A stretch of 64,000 nucleotides of DNA from Maricaulis sp965228215 (GTDB taxonomy: Bacteria > Pseudomonadota > Alphaproteobacteria > Caulobacterales > Maricaulaceae): positions 2,046,001 to 2,110,000 of the forward strand of contig OZ245800.1 of the NCBI GenBank assembly GCA_965228215.1, given 5' to 3'. This document shows, piece by piece, positions 34,778 to 43,265 of the stretch. Position 1 is the first letter of the stretch. The number at the start of each line of letters is the position of its first letter. A program made the position numbers and the translations under genes. A model generated the notes under the pieces. The model did no database searches, was not told the DNA's origin, and saw only the letters and a program-made list of their open reading frames with translations.

Positions 34778-35086
34778 ATGCAAACGCGCAACCCGCTTTT
34801 GAACGATTTCGCAGATCTCATGACTGACGCCTTCGGTGCGGCCCAGGCCGTCGGAGACGAGGCCCAGGCCGTCATGCGTGGCCAGATGGACCGCATGATT
34901 GCTGATATGGACCTGGTCAAACGCGAGGAGTTCGACGTGCTGAAGGCCTCCCTGGCCGAGGCCCGCGAGGAAATCGAGGCCCTGAAAGCCGAACTGACCA
35001 CGCTGAAGACGGCACCGGCCAAGAAGCCCGCAAGCCGTTCCCGCAAGGCCGCTCCGAAGAAGTCGACGGCAAAATCCACAGACTGA
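34778..35086 (+). CDS. ubiK: Ubiquinone biosynthesis accessory factor UbiK
   Basis: 102 residues. UbiK (formerly BMFP/YqiC) assembles the Ubi complex with UbiJ. N-terminal helix: NPLLNDFADLMTDAFGAAQA; then a Gln/Met-rich amphipathic part and a coiled coil (VKREEFDVLKASLAEAREEI then EALKAELTTLK). The tail is basic (KKPASRSRKAAPKKSTAKST). UbiK being next to lgt is seen in many alphaproteobacteria. It supports aerobic quinone synthesis, in line with the bc1 genes. Confidence 0.9.
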   Translation: MQTRNPLLNDFADLMTDAFGAAQAVGDEAQAVMRGQMDRMIADMDLVKREEFDVLKASLAEAREEIEALKAELTTLKTAPAKKPASRSRKAAPKKSTAKSTD

Positions 35087-35090
35087 TACG

Positions 35091-35107
35091 GCGCGAGACG
35101 CGCTTTT
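35091..35107 (+). terminator. Possible intrinsic terminator after ubiK
   Basis: GCGCG (35091-35095), loop AGA, CGCGC (35099-35103), then TTTTT. The stem is only five bases, so strength is uncertain. Confidence 0.45.
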
Positions 35108-35184
35108 TATTGCGCCTGTGATGGCGTCGCCATACCGTCTGGCCTGACGGTGTGAGTCGCCGCGCAGACGAAGGAGACTGCTCC

Positions 35185-35688
35185 ATGGACCTCTTGTCCG
35201 ATGAATTTGCGCCCACGGTGACGGATCCGCTGGACTCGGTCGAGCAGGCGGTGATTGCCGAGCAATTCCCCTACGACCGCGACGAGACCGGCGAACTGCA
35301 CATCTCGGTGAGCGGCGCCTATCGCGATCACCAGATCTGGTTCGCCTGGCGGCCGGAGCTGGAATCCCTGCACATCTGTTCCAGCCTGGACCTCAAAGTG
35401 CCGGCCAATCGCTTTCGCGATGTCTGCGAACTGATCGCCCGCCTCAATGAAAAACTCTGGCTGGGCCATTTCGATGTCTGGGCCGAGGATGGCGGTATCA
35501 TCTATCGTCATGCCGTATCCCTGCCGAACGGCGAGGCCGTCTCGCCGGCGCAGGCAGCGGCCATGATTGCCGCAGCCCGCGAGGCCGGCGAACGTCTCTA
35601 TCCCGCCTTCCACTTCCTGATCTGGGGTGGCAAGAGCGTCGAGGAGGCAGCAGCGGCCGCCATGTTCGAAACGGCTGGAGAGGCCTGA
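35185..35688 (+). CDS. YbjN domain-containing protein
   Basis: 167 residues from ATG at 35185, which has AAGGAG nearby. YbjN fold: FPYDRDETGELHISVSGAYR near residue 28, then WRPELESLHICSSLDLKVPA and RLNEKLWLGHFDVWAEDGGI near 90. It is a soluble protein of unclear role; E. coli YbjN affects motility, stress and biofilm traits. It precedes proC by six bases and is probably cotranscribed with it. Confidence 0.88.
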   Translation: MDLLSDEFAPTVTDPLDSVEQAVIAEQFPYDRDETGELHISVSGAYRDHQIWFAWRPELESLHICSSLDLKVPANRFRDVCELIARLNEKLWLGHFDVWAEDGGIIYRHAVSLPNGEAVSPAQAAAMIAAAREAGERLYPAFHFLIWGGKSVEEAAAAAMFETAGEA

Positions 35689-35694
35689 TACCGG

Positions 35695-36537
35695 ATGAGC
35701 AAGCCTGAGAAGATCGCGCTCGTCGGTGCCGGCCATATGGGCGGTGCCATGGCCAGTGGCTGGCTGCGGACCAAGCGCGGCGGCGTAAAGCCGGAAGATC
35801 TCGTGATTGTCGATCCGCATCCGGGCGAGCTCGTCCAGGAGCTGATCGAGAAACACGGTCTGGCCCAGTCGAACAAGCTCTCGCTCAAGGACTCGACCGA
35901 CATCGGTCTTGTTGTCCTGGCGATCAAGCCGCAAGTCCTTGACCAGGTAGCCGAATTCCTTGCGCCCGTACTGCCCGAGGATTGCGCGATCCTGTCGATT
36001 ATGGCGGGAACGACGATCAAGCGGCTCGAGGAAGTCTTCGGCGAACGCCCCGTGATCCGCGCAATGCCGAACACGCCCGCCGCCATTGGCGCCGGTTCGA
36101 CTGTCGCTGTTTCCAACGCATCTGGCGAAAAGCTGGAAGCCCGCGCCACGCGGCTCCTCAAAGTCACCGGTTCGGTGGAATGGGTGCAGGACGAGCGCCT
36201 GATGGGTGCGGTCACGGCCGTGTCCGGGTCGGGGCCGGCCTATGTCTTCCTGCTCGCCGAAGCCCTCGCCGGCGCCGGTTTTGGCGAAGGCCTGCCGCGC
36301 GATCTCGCCGACAAGCTGGCCCGCGAAACAATTATCGGTGCCGGTGCCTTGCTGGCTGCCTCGGAGAAATCGCCACAGGAATTGCGCCGGGCCGTCACCT
36401 CTCCGAACGGAACAACCCAGGCTGCTCTGGATGTCCTGATGGGCGGTGGCGGAGGATTGCCGGAACTGGTGCGCCAGGCCGTCAACGCTGCCGAGCGCCG
36501 ATCGCGCCAGATGGGTGCAGAACCGGGAAGCCGCTAG
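35695..36537 (+). CDS. proC: Pyrroline-5-carboxylate reductase
   Basis: 280 residues. Last enzyme of proline synthesis. NAD(P)-binding start KIALVGAGHMGGAMASGWLR; then PNTPAAIGAGSTVAVSNASG near residue 125 and VTAVSGSGPAYVFLLAEALA near 175, both family signatures, and SPNGTTQAALDVLMGGGGGL near 240. Length normal. It converges on a sensor kinase gene, with the two stops sharing CTAG. Confidence 0.96.
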   Translation: MSKPEKIALVGAGHMGGAMASGWLRTKRGGVKPEDLVIVDPHPGELVQELIEKHGLAQSNKLSLKDSTDIGLVVLAIKPQVLDQVAEFLAPVLPEDCAILSIMAGTTIKRLEEVFGERPVIRAMPNTPAAIGAGSTVAVSNASGEKLEARATRLLKVTGSVEWVQDERLMGAVTAVSGSGPAYVFLLAEALAGAGFGEGLPRDLADKLARETIIGAGALLAASEKSPQELRRAVTSPNGTTQAALDVLMGGGGGLPELVRQAVNAAERRSRQMGAEPGSR

Positions 36538-37841
36538 GCCGGCAGGCTGAGCGTCGCTCTCAGTCCACCCATCGGACTTTCCGAAAGCCTCAGATCTCCG
36601 CCATGGCTGCGCGCGACATCGCGTGCAATCGCGAGACCCAGACCGACACCCTTTCGATTGAGATTGCGGCTTTCGTCCAGCCGGCTGAAGGGTTTGAGCG
36701 CTTCCTCGACCTGGTCAGCCGGAATGCCGGGACCATCATCATCCACCAGGATTTCCAGTCGCGATCCCGCCTGGCGGGCGCTGACGGCGACCTGTTCGCC
36801 GAAATCCACGGCATTGCCGATCAGATTGGCGAGGCAGCGGCGGACCGTACCCGGACGGACATCCGCTTCCAGACCGTCTTCAACCGACAGATCGATGGCT
36901 GAACCGTCCCGGCGGGCGGTCTCGACGACCGATGCGACCAGTTCGGTGATGTCGGTCCGGACCGTGTCCTCATTGGCCTGACCGCGGGCGAAGTCGAGAT
37001 ACTCGTCGAGCATGACTTCCATCTCCGCGACATCGGCAATCGCGTCCTCGCGCTCCTGGCCTTCCGGCATCAGAGCCAGCTGAAGGCGCAGACGGGTGAG
37101 AGGGGTGCGCAGGTCGTGACTGACCCCGGCAAGCAGGGCCGTACGCTGGTCGATATGCCGTTTGAGCCGGTTGCGCATCTCGAGGAAGGCATGAGCGGCC
37201 TGCCGGACTTCGGTAGCGCCTGCGGGCCGGAAATGCGCGACATCATTGCCTCGCCCGAATTGTTCGGCGGCATCGGCCAGTCGCCGGATCGGTTTGACCT
37301 GGTTGCGGATGAAGACGATAGAGACGGCGGTCAGGAGTATCGTCGCCCCCGCGATCCAGAGCAGAAAGATATTGCCCGCATTGGCGTAGACGCGTTCGCT
37401 TAGCGCGTAGAAACGCAAGACCCCGCCCTCGACCTCGACACGGACATCGACGTGATTGCGGTAGCGCGTCGTATCGAACCAGAATTCATGATCCAGCTGG
37501 TCGGACAGCGCGCGGCGCAGCGTGCGGTCCAGCGTGCGGAAGAATGACGAGCGACGTGCAGTGGGCAGGGTCTCGCCGGGGCGATAATTCACCGACAGGC
37601 TCAGCGAGGTCAGCGCGATTTCGGCCTGTTCCTCGAACTCCTCGGGCGAATCCGCCTGTTCCCAGAGCTCCGTCATCATGGCGATATCGCCGGCGACACC
37701 CTCCGCGAGGCGGATCGTGACGGTCTCCCAGTATTCATCGAAGAAGGACCAGACGACCGCGAACTGCATCAATGCCACCGGCAGCACGATGATCAGCAGG
37801 GTCCGGGCAAAAAGCCCTTTGGGCAGATAGCGTCTCAGCAA
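36534..37841 (-). CDS. EnvZ-type HAMP sensor histidine kinase
   Basis: 435 residues, most likely from TTG at 37841 with AGGA upstream; an in-frame stop lies just beyond. Membrane segments about residues 14-33 and 157-178 enclose a 120-residue periplasmic sensor. HAMP about 178-230, DHp with phosphoacceptor His242 in GVSHDLRTPLTRLRLQLALM, then N-box Asn343, DDDGPG (367-372) and GVGLG (398-402). It works with the response regulator 20 bases upstream on the same strand. The signal is not clear; EnvZ/OmpR relatives in this group answer osmotic or envelope cues. Confidence 0.92.
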   Translation of the reverse strand: MLRRYLPKGLFARTLLIIVLPVALMQFAVVWSFFDEYWETVTIRLAEGVAGDIAMMTELWEQADSPEEFEEQAEIALTSLSLSVNYRPGETLPTARRSSFFRTLDRTLRRALSDQLDHEFWFDTTRYRNHVDVRVEVEGGVLRFYALSERVYANAGNIFLLWIAGATILLTAVSIVFIRNQVKPIRRLADAAEQFGRGNDVAHFRPAGATEVRQAAHAFLEMRNRLKRHIDQRTALLAGVSHDLRTPLTRLRLQLALMPEGQEREDAIADVAEMEVMLDEYLDFARGQANEDTVRTDITELVASVVETARRDGSAIDLSVEDGLEADVRPGTVRRCLANLIGNAVDFGEQVAVSARQAGSRLEILVDDDGPGIPADQVEEALKPFSRLDESRNLNRKGVGLGLAIARDVARSHGGDLRLSESPMGGLRATLSLPA

Positions 37842-37861
37842 GCGCCTGTTCCTGGCTCAGC

Positions 37862-38563
37862 TCATTCTTCGAAGACCGGGTCAGCGGCCAGTCTATAGCC
37901 TTCTCCACGAACCGTCTGAAGATGCAAGGGTTCTTTGGGATCCACCTCGATTTTCCGGCGCAGGCGTGTGACCTGGACATCAACCGCGCGCTCGCCGCCT
38001 CCCGTGCGTTCGGAGAGCACGAGACGTGAAACGGCCTGGCCGGGGCTGGCAGCCAGGGCAGCGAGAAGCGCGGTTTCACCCCCTGTCAGCCGGACAAGAT
38101 CGCCACCCTTGGTAAGGCTCTCGCGGGACAGGTCGAAACTCCATCCGCCGAATTCGACCCGCTTGATGGCCGCGGTGACCGGCTTGGCCCGGCGCAGGAT
38201 GGCATTGATGCGCAGGACAAGTTCCTCCGGCTCGAACGGTTTGGCGAGATAATCGTCGGCACCAAGCGTCAGGCCGCGGATCCGGTCCTCGGCCTCGCCG
38301 CGTGCGGTCAGGAGTAGGATTGGCGTGTCGGAATGCCCGCGGACGGCTTCTGTGAGCTCGAAACCATCCATGCCCGGCATCATCACGTCCAGGACCAGGA
38401 GATCGAAGGCGAGGGAGTTGAGCGTTGCCAGCGCCTTGTCGGCATTGGGCGCCGTCGAGACCCGGAAACCGCGTTCCTGGAGGAAGCGTTTCAGCAGGGT
38501 CCGGATCCGGTCGTCATCATCGACAACGAGAATGTGGGCGTCGTCATCGGCTGTGTCTGCCAT
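37862..38563 (-). CDS. OmpR family response regulator
   Basis: 233 residues. Receiver domain with acidic pocket at residues 15-17, phosphoacceptor Asp59 in LLVLDVMMPGMDGFEL, Thr in ILLLTARGEAED and Lys in DDYLAKPFEPEELVLRI. The C-terminal winged helix is OmpR-like, with the recognition region AVDVQVTRLRRKIEVDPKEP then TVRGEGYRL. It is the first gene of a pair with the HAMP kinase, and diverges from a small secreted protein with a 134-base gap that should hold promoters. Target genes unknown. Confidence 0.95.
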   Translation of the reverse strand: MADTADDDAHILVVDDDDRIRTLLKRFLQERGFRVSTAPNADKALATLNSLAFDLLVLDVMMPGMDGFELTEAVRGHSDTPILLLTARGEAEDRIRGLTLGADDYLAKPFEPEELVLRINAILRRAKPVTAAIKRVEFGGWSFDLSRESLTKGGDLVRLTGGETALLAALAASPGQAVSRLVLSERTGGGERAVDVQVTRLRRKIEVDPKEPLHLQTVRGEGYRLAADPVFEE

Positions 38564-38697
38564 GCGGTCTCCTCAGCTGGTGGCCGCGAGCATGGCGCGG
38601 TGCGACGGCCCTCTCAAGGGTTCGCCTGCATTCGCGATTCTGCGTTCAGAGTGTACGATAATCCTTCAGGCATTGGGATTCTTGCAGGGGGAGACAG

Positions 38698-39096
38698 ATG
38701 CAGAAACCTTTTTTGATCGCCGGTCTGGCCGGGCTTGTCCTGGTCGCCACGGCTGATGCCCAGCAGCGCAGAGACCCGCAGCAACCGCGACCGGTTCCGC
38801 GACCGGTGATCGATTCACCGCGCCCGGCGACCGACCAGGCTGTGACGAACGAGCAAGGCACACCGACCGCGATGGTCGATCCGAATCTTCTTGCAACCGC
38901 ATGCACCGGGACGTCCATCGTGACCCGCCGCATTTCTCGGACCTGCCCGGACGGTAGTCGTGCAACGGAAGAGATGCGCTGCACGGTCCGCGGAGTCGGC
39001 GGCCTGTTCCCAAACTGTATCTATGACGAGGAATGCGAGGTGACGTTCGCCGAGGAATGCCCGCCGGCGGAAACCGAAACGCCCGATGGGGACTGA
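38698..39096 (+). CDS. Small secreted cysteine-containing protein, unknown
   Basis: 132 residues with a signal peptide ending ADAQ at residue 22 (MQKPFLIAGLAGLVLVATAD). The mature part starts with a Pro/Arg/Gln stretch (RRDPQQPRPVPRPVIDSPRP) and then holds six cysteines (CTGTS, TCPDG, MRCTV, NCIYD, ECEV, ECPPA), suggesting three disulfides. I do not recognise a family. GGGGGAGAC precedes the start. It is divergent from the response regulator gene, whose control may extend to it. Confidence 0.65.
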   Translation: MQKPFLIAGLAGLVLVATADAQQRRDPQQPRPVPRPVIDSPRPATDQAVTNEQGTPTAMVDPNLLATACTGTSIVTRRISRTCPDGSRATEEMRCTVRGVGGLFPNCIYDEECEVTFAEECPPAETETPDGD

Positions 39097-39101
39097 CGGC
39101 G

Positions 39102-39716
39102 TCAGGCGCGCTTGCCGGCCTTCGTGAAATAGTTGATCGCCGTCAGCAGGCTGAAGGCGGCGGCCAGCCAGAGTGCGGCCATCCAGATCATCAGCACCCA
39201 GTCCAGTGACTGCCAGCCCATCGGCATGGCGATCAGCGGGAAAGCGGCGACACCCATGGACAGGGCGGTTTTCAGCTTGCCGCCCAGGCTGACCGGCATG
39301 GTTTCAGCGGCTTTTCCCGGATGGCCGATCCGGATCAGCGTCATGACGACATCGCGCAGGATGATGGCGCCAACCGGGGCGATCATCCATTCGGGCCAGC
39401 CGAGCATGCTCGCATAGACAATCAGATAGAGATCGACCAGCAGCTTGTCGGCGATCGGGTCGAAGACCGCGCCGAAACCGCTCTGCACCGACCAGCGCCG
39501 TGCCAGCATGCCGTCGAGCCAGTCGCTGACGGCGGCGATCACAAAGGCGATGACCGCAAAACTCGCCAGGCCCTGCACGACCAGTTCGGGCTGGCCGAGA
39601 CCGGCCGGGACGTCATGGCTTAGCGACCACTGCCAGGACAGCCAGAGCGCCAGTGCGCCTGCCGGTGCCAGGATCAGGCGGAGCAGGGTAAGCATGTTCG
39701 GTATGTAACGCAGCAT
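39102..39716 (-). CDS. pgsA: CDP-diacylglycerol-glycerol-3-phosphate 3-phosphatidyltransferase
   Basis: 204 residues from ATG at 39716 (MLRYIPNMLTLLRLILAPAG). Membrane enzyme for phosphatidylglycerol synthesis. CDP-alcohol phosphotransferase motif D-x2-D-G-x2-A-R-x8-G-x3-D-x3-D: SDWLDGMLARRWSVQSGFGA then VFDPIADK, at about residues 70-97. About four to six membrane segments. It is five bases downstream of uvrC on the same strand, so the two are probably cotranscribed. Confidence 0.95.
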   Translation of the reverse strand: MLRYIPNMLTLLRLILAPAGALALWLSWQWSLSHDVPAGLGQPELVVQGLASFAVIAFVIAAVSDWLDGMLARRWSVQSGFGAVFDPIADKLLVDLYLIVYASMLGWPEWMIAPVGAIILRDVVMTLIRIGHPGKAAETMPVSLGGKLKTALSMGVAAFPLIAMPMGWQSLDWVLMIWMAALWLAAAFSLLTAINYFTKAGKRA

Positions 39717-39720
39717 GGGC

Positions 39721-41613
39721 CTATCTCTGGAACCAGTCGTGAATGCGTTTTGCCATGGCCCTGGAGACACCTTCGACGGCCTCCAGATCGGCCAGCGCGG
39801 CATTGCGCACCGATTTTGCCGAACCGAAATGGGCCAGCAGGGCTTTCTTGCGGGCCGGACCGACACCGGGCACGCCGTCGAGCGGATTGTCGGTCAGCGC
39901 CTTCTTCCGCTTGGCCCTGTGGCCGCCGATGGCAAACCGGTGAGCCTCATCCCGCAGGCGCTGAAGATAATAGAGAACGGGGTCATTTTGAGGCAGTTTG
40001 AACGGTGCGCTGCCGGGCAGGTAGAAAGCCTCGCGACCGGCATCGCGTTCCGGTCCCTTCGCAATTGCCGCGATCGGGATATCCGTGACGCCCAATTCCT
40101 CGGCCACTTCGAGAACTTTCGACAATTGCCCCTTGCCGCCGTCGATCAGGATCAGGTCGGGAACAGGTGCGCCCTGTTCGCTCTCCTTCACCAGGCGAGA
40201 TAGCCGCCGCCGGAGCATGGCCGCCATCATGGCGAAATCATCATCGGTCGCGGCGTCGTCACCCTTCATGTTGAACCGGCGATACTGGTTCTTCATGAAG
40301 CCGTCCGGCCCCGCCACGATCATCGCGCCCAGCGCGTTCGTGCCCTGGATGTGGGAATTGTCATAGACCTCGATCCGCTCGGGGCTCTCATCGAGCTTGA
40401 AGACGCGCTGTACGCCCTCCAGGAGCTTGACCTGGGTCGCGCTCTCCGAGAGGCGGCGTGCCAGCGCCTCGCGGGCATTGCGGGCGGTCTGCTGCACGAG
40501 TTTCCGCTTCTCGCCGCGCTGGGGGACCAGCAGGCTGACCTTGCGATTGGCGCGCATGCCCAGGGCCTCGGCCAGAAGATCGCTCTCCTCGATGGAATGC
40601 GAGAGCAGGATTGTGCCCGGTGCGGGTTTGTCGTCATAGAATTGCGCCAGGAAGGCTGCGAGCACGTCCGTGGGTTCCGCGTCGGCATCATGGCGCGGAT
40701 AGAAGCTCTGATTGCCCCAATTCTGCCCCGCCCGGAAGAAGAAGACCTGGACACAGGACTTGCCGCCATCCTGGGCGACCGCGATCACGTCCGCCTCATC
40801 AACCCCGTCAGGATTGATACCCTGGTCTGTAGTGACAGCCGCAATGGCGCGGATCCGGTCACGCAGGCGGGCTGCCGTCTCGAAATCCAGGGCTTCGGAC
40901 GCCGTTTCCATTTTCTGCTGCAGATCCTGGCGCAGCGCATTGGATTTGCCGCGCAGGAAGGCCGTCGCCTCGTCGACCAGTTCGCCATAGGCGTCCGGCG
41001 TCACCAGGTCGACGCACGGGCCGGCGCAGCGCTTGATCTGGTAGAGCATGCAGGGGCGGGTGCGTCCTTCGTAGACACTGTCGGAACAGGTCCGGACCAG
41101 GAAGGCCTTCTGCAGCGTGTTCAGTGTCTGGTTCACCGCGCCAACCGAGGCGAAGGGGCCGAAATAATCGCCGGTCTTCTTGCGGGCGCCGCGATGTTTG
41201 AGCAATTGCGGCGCGGCATGATCCCGCCGGATGAGGATGTAGGGGAAACTCTTGTCGTCGCGCAGCAGGATGTTGAAACGCGGTTTGAGCCGCTTGATCA
41301 GATTGGCTTCCAGCAGAAGGGCTTCGGTCTCGGTCTCCGTTACGACGAATTCCATCGTGCGGGTCAGCGCGATCATCAGGGCGATGCGGTTGGAATGTCC
41401 GCGGCCATTCGCGTAATTGCCGACACGGTTTTTCAGATTGCGGGCCTTGCCAACGTAGAGAAGCTCGCCATCTTCCCCGATCATCCGGTACACGCCGGGC
41501 TTCGGCGGCAGGTTCTTCACATAGCCGGCGATAATCTTCGGGCCATTGGGCGATTGCTTCGCATCGCCGGACGGGCCATCTATCGGATCAGAAGGTGAAT
41601 TCGAGGGACTCAT
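39721..41613 (-). CDS. uvrC: Excinuclease ABC subunit C
   Basis: About 630 residues; ATG 41613 chosen over an in-frame TTG at 41649. UvrC makes both cuts flanking DNA lesions. GIY-YIG nuclease domain: LPPKPGVYRMIGEDGELLYV near residue 35. UVR domain near 210-245, then the RNase H-like endonuclease with DNSHIQGTNALGAMIVAGPD (motif with catalytic Asp) near 395 and VPDLILIDGGKGQLSKVLEV near 465. A C-terminal helix-hairpin-helix pair (LDGVPGVGPARKKALLAHFG) ends it. Its start codon overlaps that of the divergent SDR gene by two bases. Confidence 0.95.
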   Translation of the reverse strand: MSPSNSPSDPIDGPSGDAKQSPNGPKIIAGYVKNLPPKPGVYRMIGEDGELLYVGKARNLKNRVGNYANGRGHSNRIALMIALTRTMEFVVTETETEALLLEANLIKRLKPRFNILLRDDKSFPYILIRRDHAAPQLLKHRGARKKTGDYFGPFASVGAVNQTLNTLQKAFLVRTCSDSVYEGRTRPCMLYQIKRCAGPCVDLVTPDAYGELVDEATAFLRGKSNALRQDLQQKMETASEALDFETAARLRDRIRAIAAVTTDQGINPDGVDEADVIAVAQDGGKSCVQVFFFRAGQNWGNQSFYPRHDADAEPTDVLAAFLAQFYDDKPAPGTILLSHSIEESDLLAEALGMRANRKVSLLVPQRGEKRKLVQQTARNAREALARRLSESATQVKLLEGVQRVFKLDESPERIEVYDNSHIQGTNALGAMIVAGPDGFMKNQYRRFNMKGDDAATDDDFAMMAAMLRRRLSRLVKESEQGAPVPDLILIDGGKGQLSKVLEVAEELGVTDIPIAAIAKGPERDAGREAFYLPGSAPFKLPQNDPVLYYLQRLRDEAHRFAIGGHRAKRKKALTDNPLDGVPGVGPARKKALLAHFGSAKSVRNAALADLEAVEGVSRAMAKRIHDWFQR

Positions 41614-42379
41614 GACGCAGAAGATCGCGCTCGTAACCGGTGGCGGCAAGCGCCTGGGTGCGAAAATCGCATCCGCACTCGGTGAAGATGGCTGGCATGT
41701 CCTGGTTCACTACCGAAGTTCCGCCCGGGAAGCCGATGCCGTCGCGGCCGCAATCCGCGATGCGAGCGGCTCGGCCGAGACGGTGGGTTTCGACCTGTCC
41801 GAGATCGCCGAAGTGAAGGCCTTCATGCGCGGGCTGGGCCGCGTGGATGCGCTGATCAATTCCGCCTCCATGTTCGAGATGGACCGGCCGGAAGATGTCG
41901 AACACACCCAGATCGAAACCATGATGCGCGCCAATCTGGCTGCGCCTGTGCTTCTGGTTTCCGCGATGGCCGAACACCACACCGAGCGGGCGTCGGGCTG
42001 TGTGATCAACATGCTCGACCAGAAACTCCTCAACCTGAACCCGGATTTCTTCTCCTACACCCTGTCGAAGGCGGCGCTTCACGCTGCCACGACGACGATG
42101 GCCATGGCGTTCGCGCCGCGTGTTCGGGTCAACGCCATCGCGCCGGGCATCACCCTGCCATCGGGCGGACAGTCGGCCGAGGAGTTCGAGCGCGCCCACC
42201 GTCTCAACCCGATGCAGGGCGGTTCCACGCCAGAGGATCTGATCCGCGCAATGCGCTTCATCCTTGCGACATCAAGCATGACGGGCGAGACGGTGATCGT
42301 GGATGGCGGGCAGCATCTCGATGCCCGCAACAGCGATGTCATGTATGCGGCCGGCGTGCCGGAGGACGGGCAGGAATGA
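41612..42379 (+). CDS. SDR oxidoreductase, FolM-like (dihydromonapterin/dihydrofolate reductase type)
   Basis: 255 residues from ATG at 41612 with GAGGGACTC upstream. Short-chain dehydrogenase: cofactor motif TGGGKRLGAKIA, NSASMFEMDRPE, catalytic YTLSKAALHAA (Tyr and Lys), and VNAIAPGITLPSGG. The sequence TGGGKRLG and the direct overlap with folB (ATGA) suggest a pterin role, as FolM does in E. coli. The role is inferred from position, not tested. It starts inside the start codon of the divergent uvrC. Confidence 0.88.
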   Translation: MTQKIALVTGGGKRLGAKIASALGEDGWHVLVHYRSSAREADAVAAAIRDASGSAETVGFDLSEIAEVKAFMRGLGRVDALINSASMFEMDRPEDVEHTQIETMMRANLAAPVLLVSAMAEHHTERASGCVINMLDQKLLNLNPDFFSYTLSKAALHAATTTMAMAFAPRVRVNAIAPGITLPSGGQSAEEFERAHRLNPMQGGSTPEDLIRAMRFILATSSMTGETVIVDGGQHLDARNSDVMYAAGVPEDGQE

Positions 42380-42777
42380 GACTGGACCAATTGATCGAAA
42401 ACGCCCTTGCGAATGCGACGGGCGAGAATGTCTTCATCTACCGGCTCGAGGGCGTGAAAATGCAGGTCGAGATCGGCATTCACGACTATGAGCGCGGCGT
42501 GCGGCAGCAGGTCCTGGTCGATGTGGTCACACTGGTCGACAAGGACTGGAAGGGTGAGGACGATATCGCCAGCGTCGTCGATTACGACTACATCCTCAAT
42601 GGTCTGAAATCATTGGAAGACAGGCAATTCGACCTGCAGGAAACTCTGTGTGCGGAAATCCTCGAGATCGCGCTTGGGCCGGCTCCGGTCGCGGCCGCAC
42701 AGGTCACCACGCGCAAGACGGATGCCTATCCGGATGCCGATGCGGTGGGCCTGACGCGCTTCCGCCGCAAGGTCTGA
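42376..42777 (+). CDS. folB: Dihydroneopterin aldolase
   Basis: 133 residues. FolB forms 6-hydroxymethyl-7,8-dihydropterin for folate synthesis. Visible: KMQVEIGIHDYERGVRQQVL near residue 35, DIASVVDYDYILNGLKSLED near 65, and ETLCAEILEIAL near 90. Its start overlaps the SDR stop, and the two make a small pterin operon. The C-terminus (ARKTDAYPDADAVGLTRFRR) is family-like. Confidence 0.93.
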   Translation: MRLDQLIENALANATGENVFIYRLEGVKMQVEIGIHDYERGVRQQVLVDVVTLVDKDWKGEDDIASVVDYDYILNGLKSLEDRQFDLQETLCAEILEIALGPAPVAAAQVTTRKTDAYPDADAVGLTRFRRKV

Positions 42778-42866
42778 ACGCATAACGCCATACGGGTGCA
42801 GATTCGACCTTTTCCCGGATTCCGCGTAATCTTACCGTCGTGTAATGAACGCATGGGGGGAAGGGA

Positions 42867-43211
42867 ATGCGTAGTTTTCTGTTCGGACTGATTCTCGGCG
42901 CGGCCGGGACAGCCGGTGCACTTTTCTATTACGGGTATCTCGATCTTGATCGCGCGGCCGGCGAGGAAACCGTCGTCGAAGCCGTGGATATGGAAGAGCC
43001 GGGAGAGCTGGAGGCTGTCGAGCCCGCTGCCGACGACATGGCGGATGATGCCATGCCCGAGGAGGCTGCAGCCGAAGATTCCATGACAGATGTCACGACG
43101 GTCGAGGAAGCTGTGGAAGCAGCGACCGAGATGGCTGAAGGTGCGATGGATGATGCAGCCGACATGGCTGACGATGCCACTGACATGGATGCCGACGGCG
43201 GCGACGAATAA
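42867..43211 (+). CDS. Small membrane-anchored acidic protein, unknown
   Basis: 114 residues. The first 25 form a signal anchor (MRSFLFGLILGAAGTAGALF). The other 85 residues are very acidic, almost all Ala, Glu, Asp, Met, Val and Thr with no positively charged residue after residue 30, and a repetitive MADDA, ADDAT, MADDATD pattern at the end. The tail probably hangs outside the membrane as an unstructured chain. No family recognised. GGGGGGAAGGG precedes the start. Confidence 0.6.
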   Translation: MRSFLFGLILGAAGTAGALFYYGYLDLDRAAGEETVVEAVDMEEPGELEAVEPAADDMADDAMPEEAAAEDSMTDVTTVEEAVEAATEMAEGAMDDAADMADDATDMDADGGDE

Positions 43212-43233
43212 GCGTCACCAGGCTCGGGATTTC

Positions 43234-43265
43234 AAAACCGCTCTCACTCCGGTGAGGGCGGTTTT
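43234..43265. terminator. Strong bidirectional terminator
   Basis: AAAACCGC (43234-43241) pairs with GCGGTTTT (43258-43265), and TCTCAC with GTGAGG inside it, closed by TCCG. A-run and T-run flank it on both sides, so it can end transcripts from both the acidic protein gene and the convergent kinase gene. The kinase stop codon (43244-43246) lies inside the stem. Confidence 0.9.

Noticed and set aside
40351..41598. 415-codon plus-strand frame opposite uvrC
   Set aside because: Antisense to uvrC with its complete nuclease domains; no family resemblance.
42832..42845. TTAC-N6-GTAA symmetry before the acidic protein gene
   Set aside because: Too short and too weak to claim as an operator; it occurs by chance at this length.
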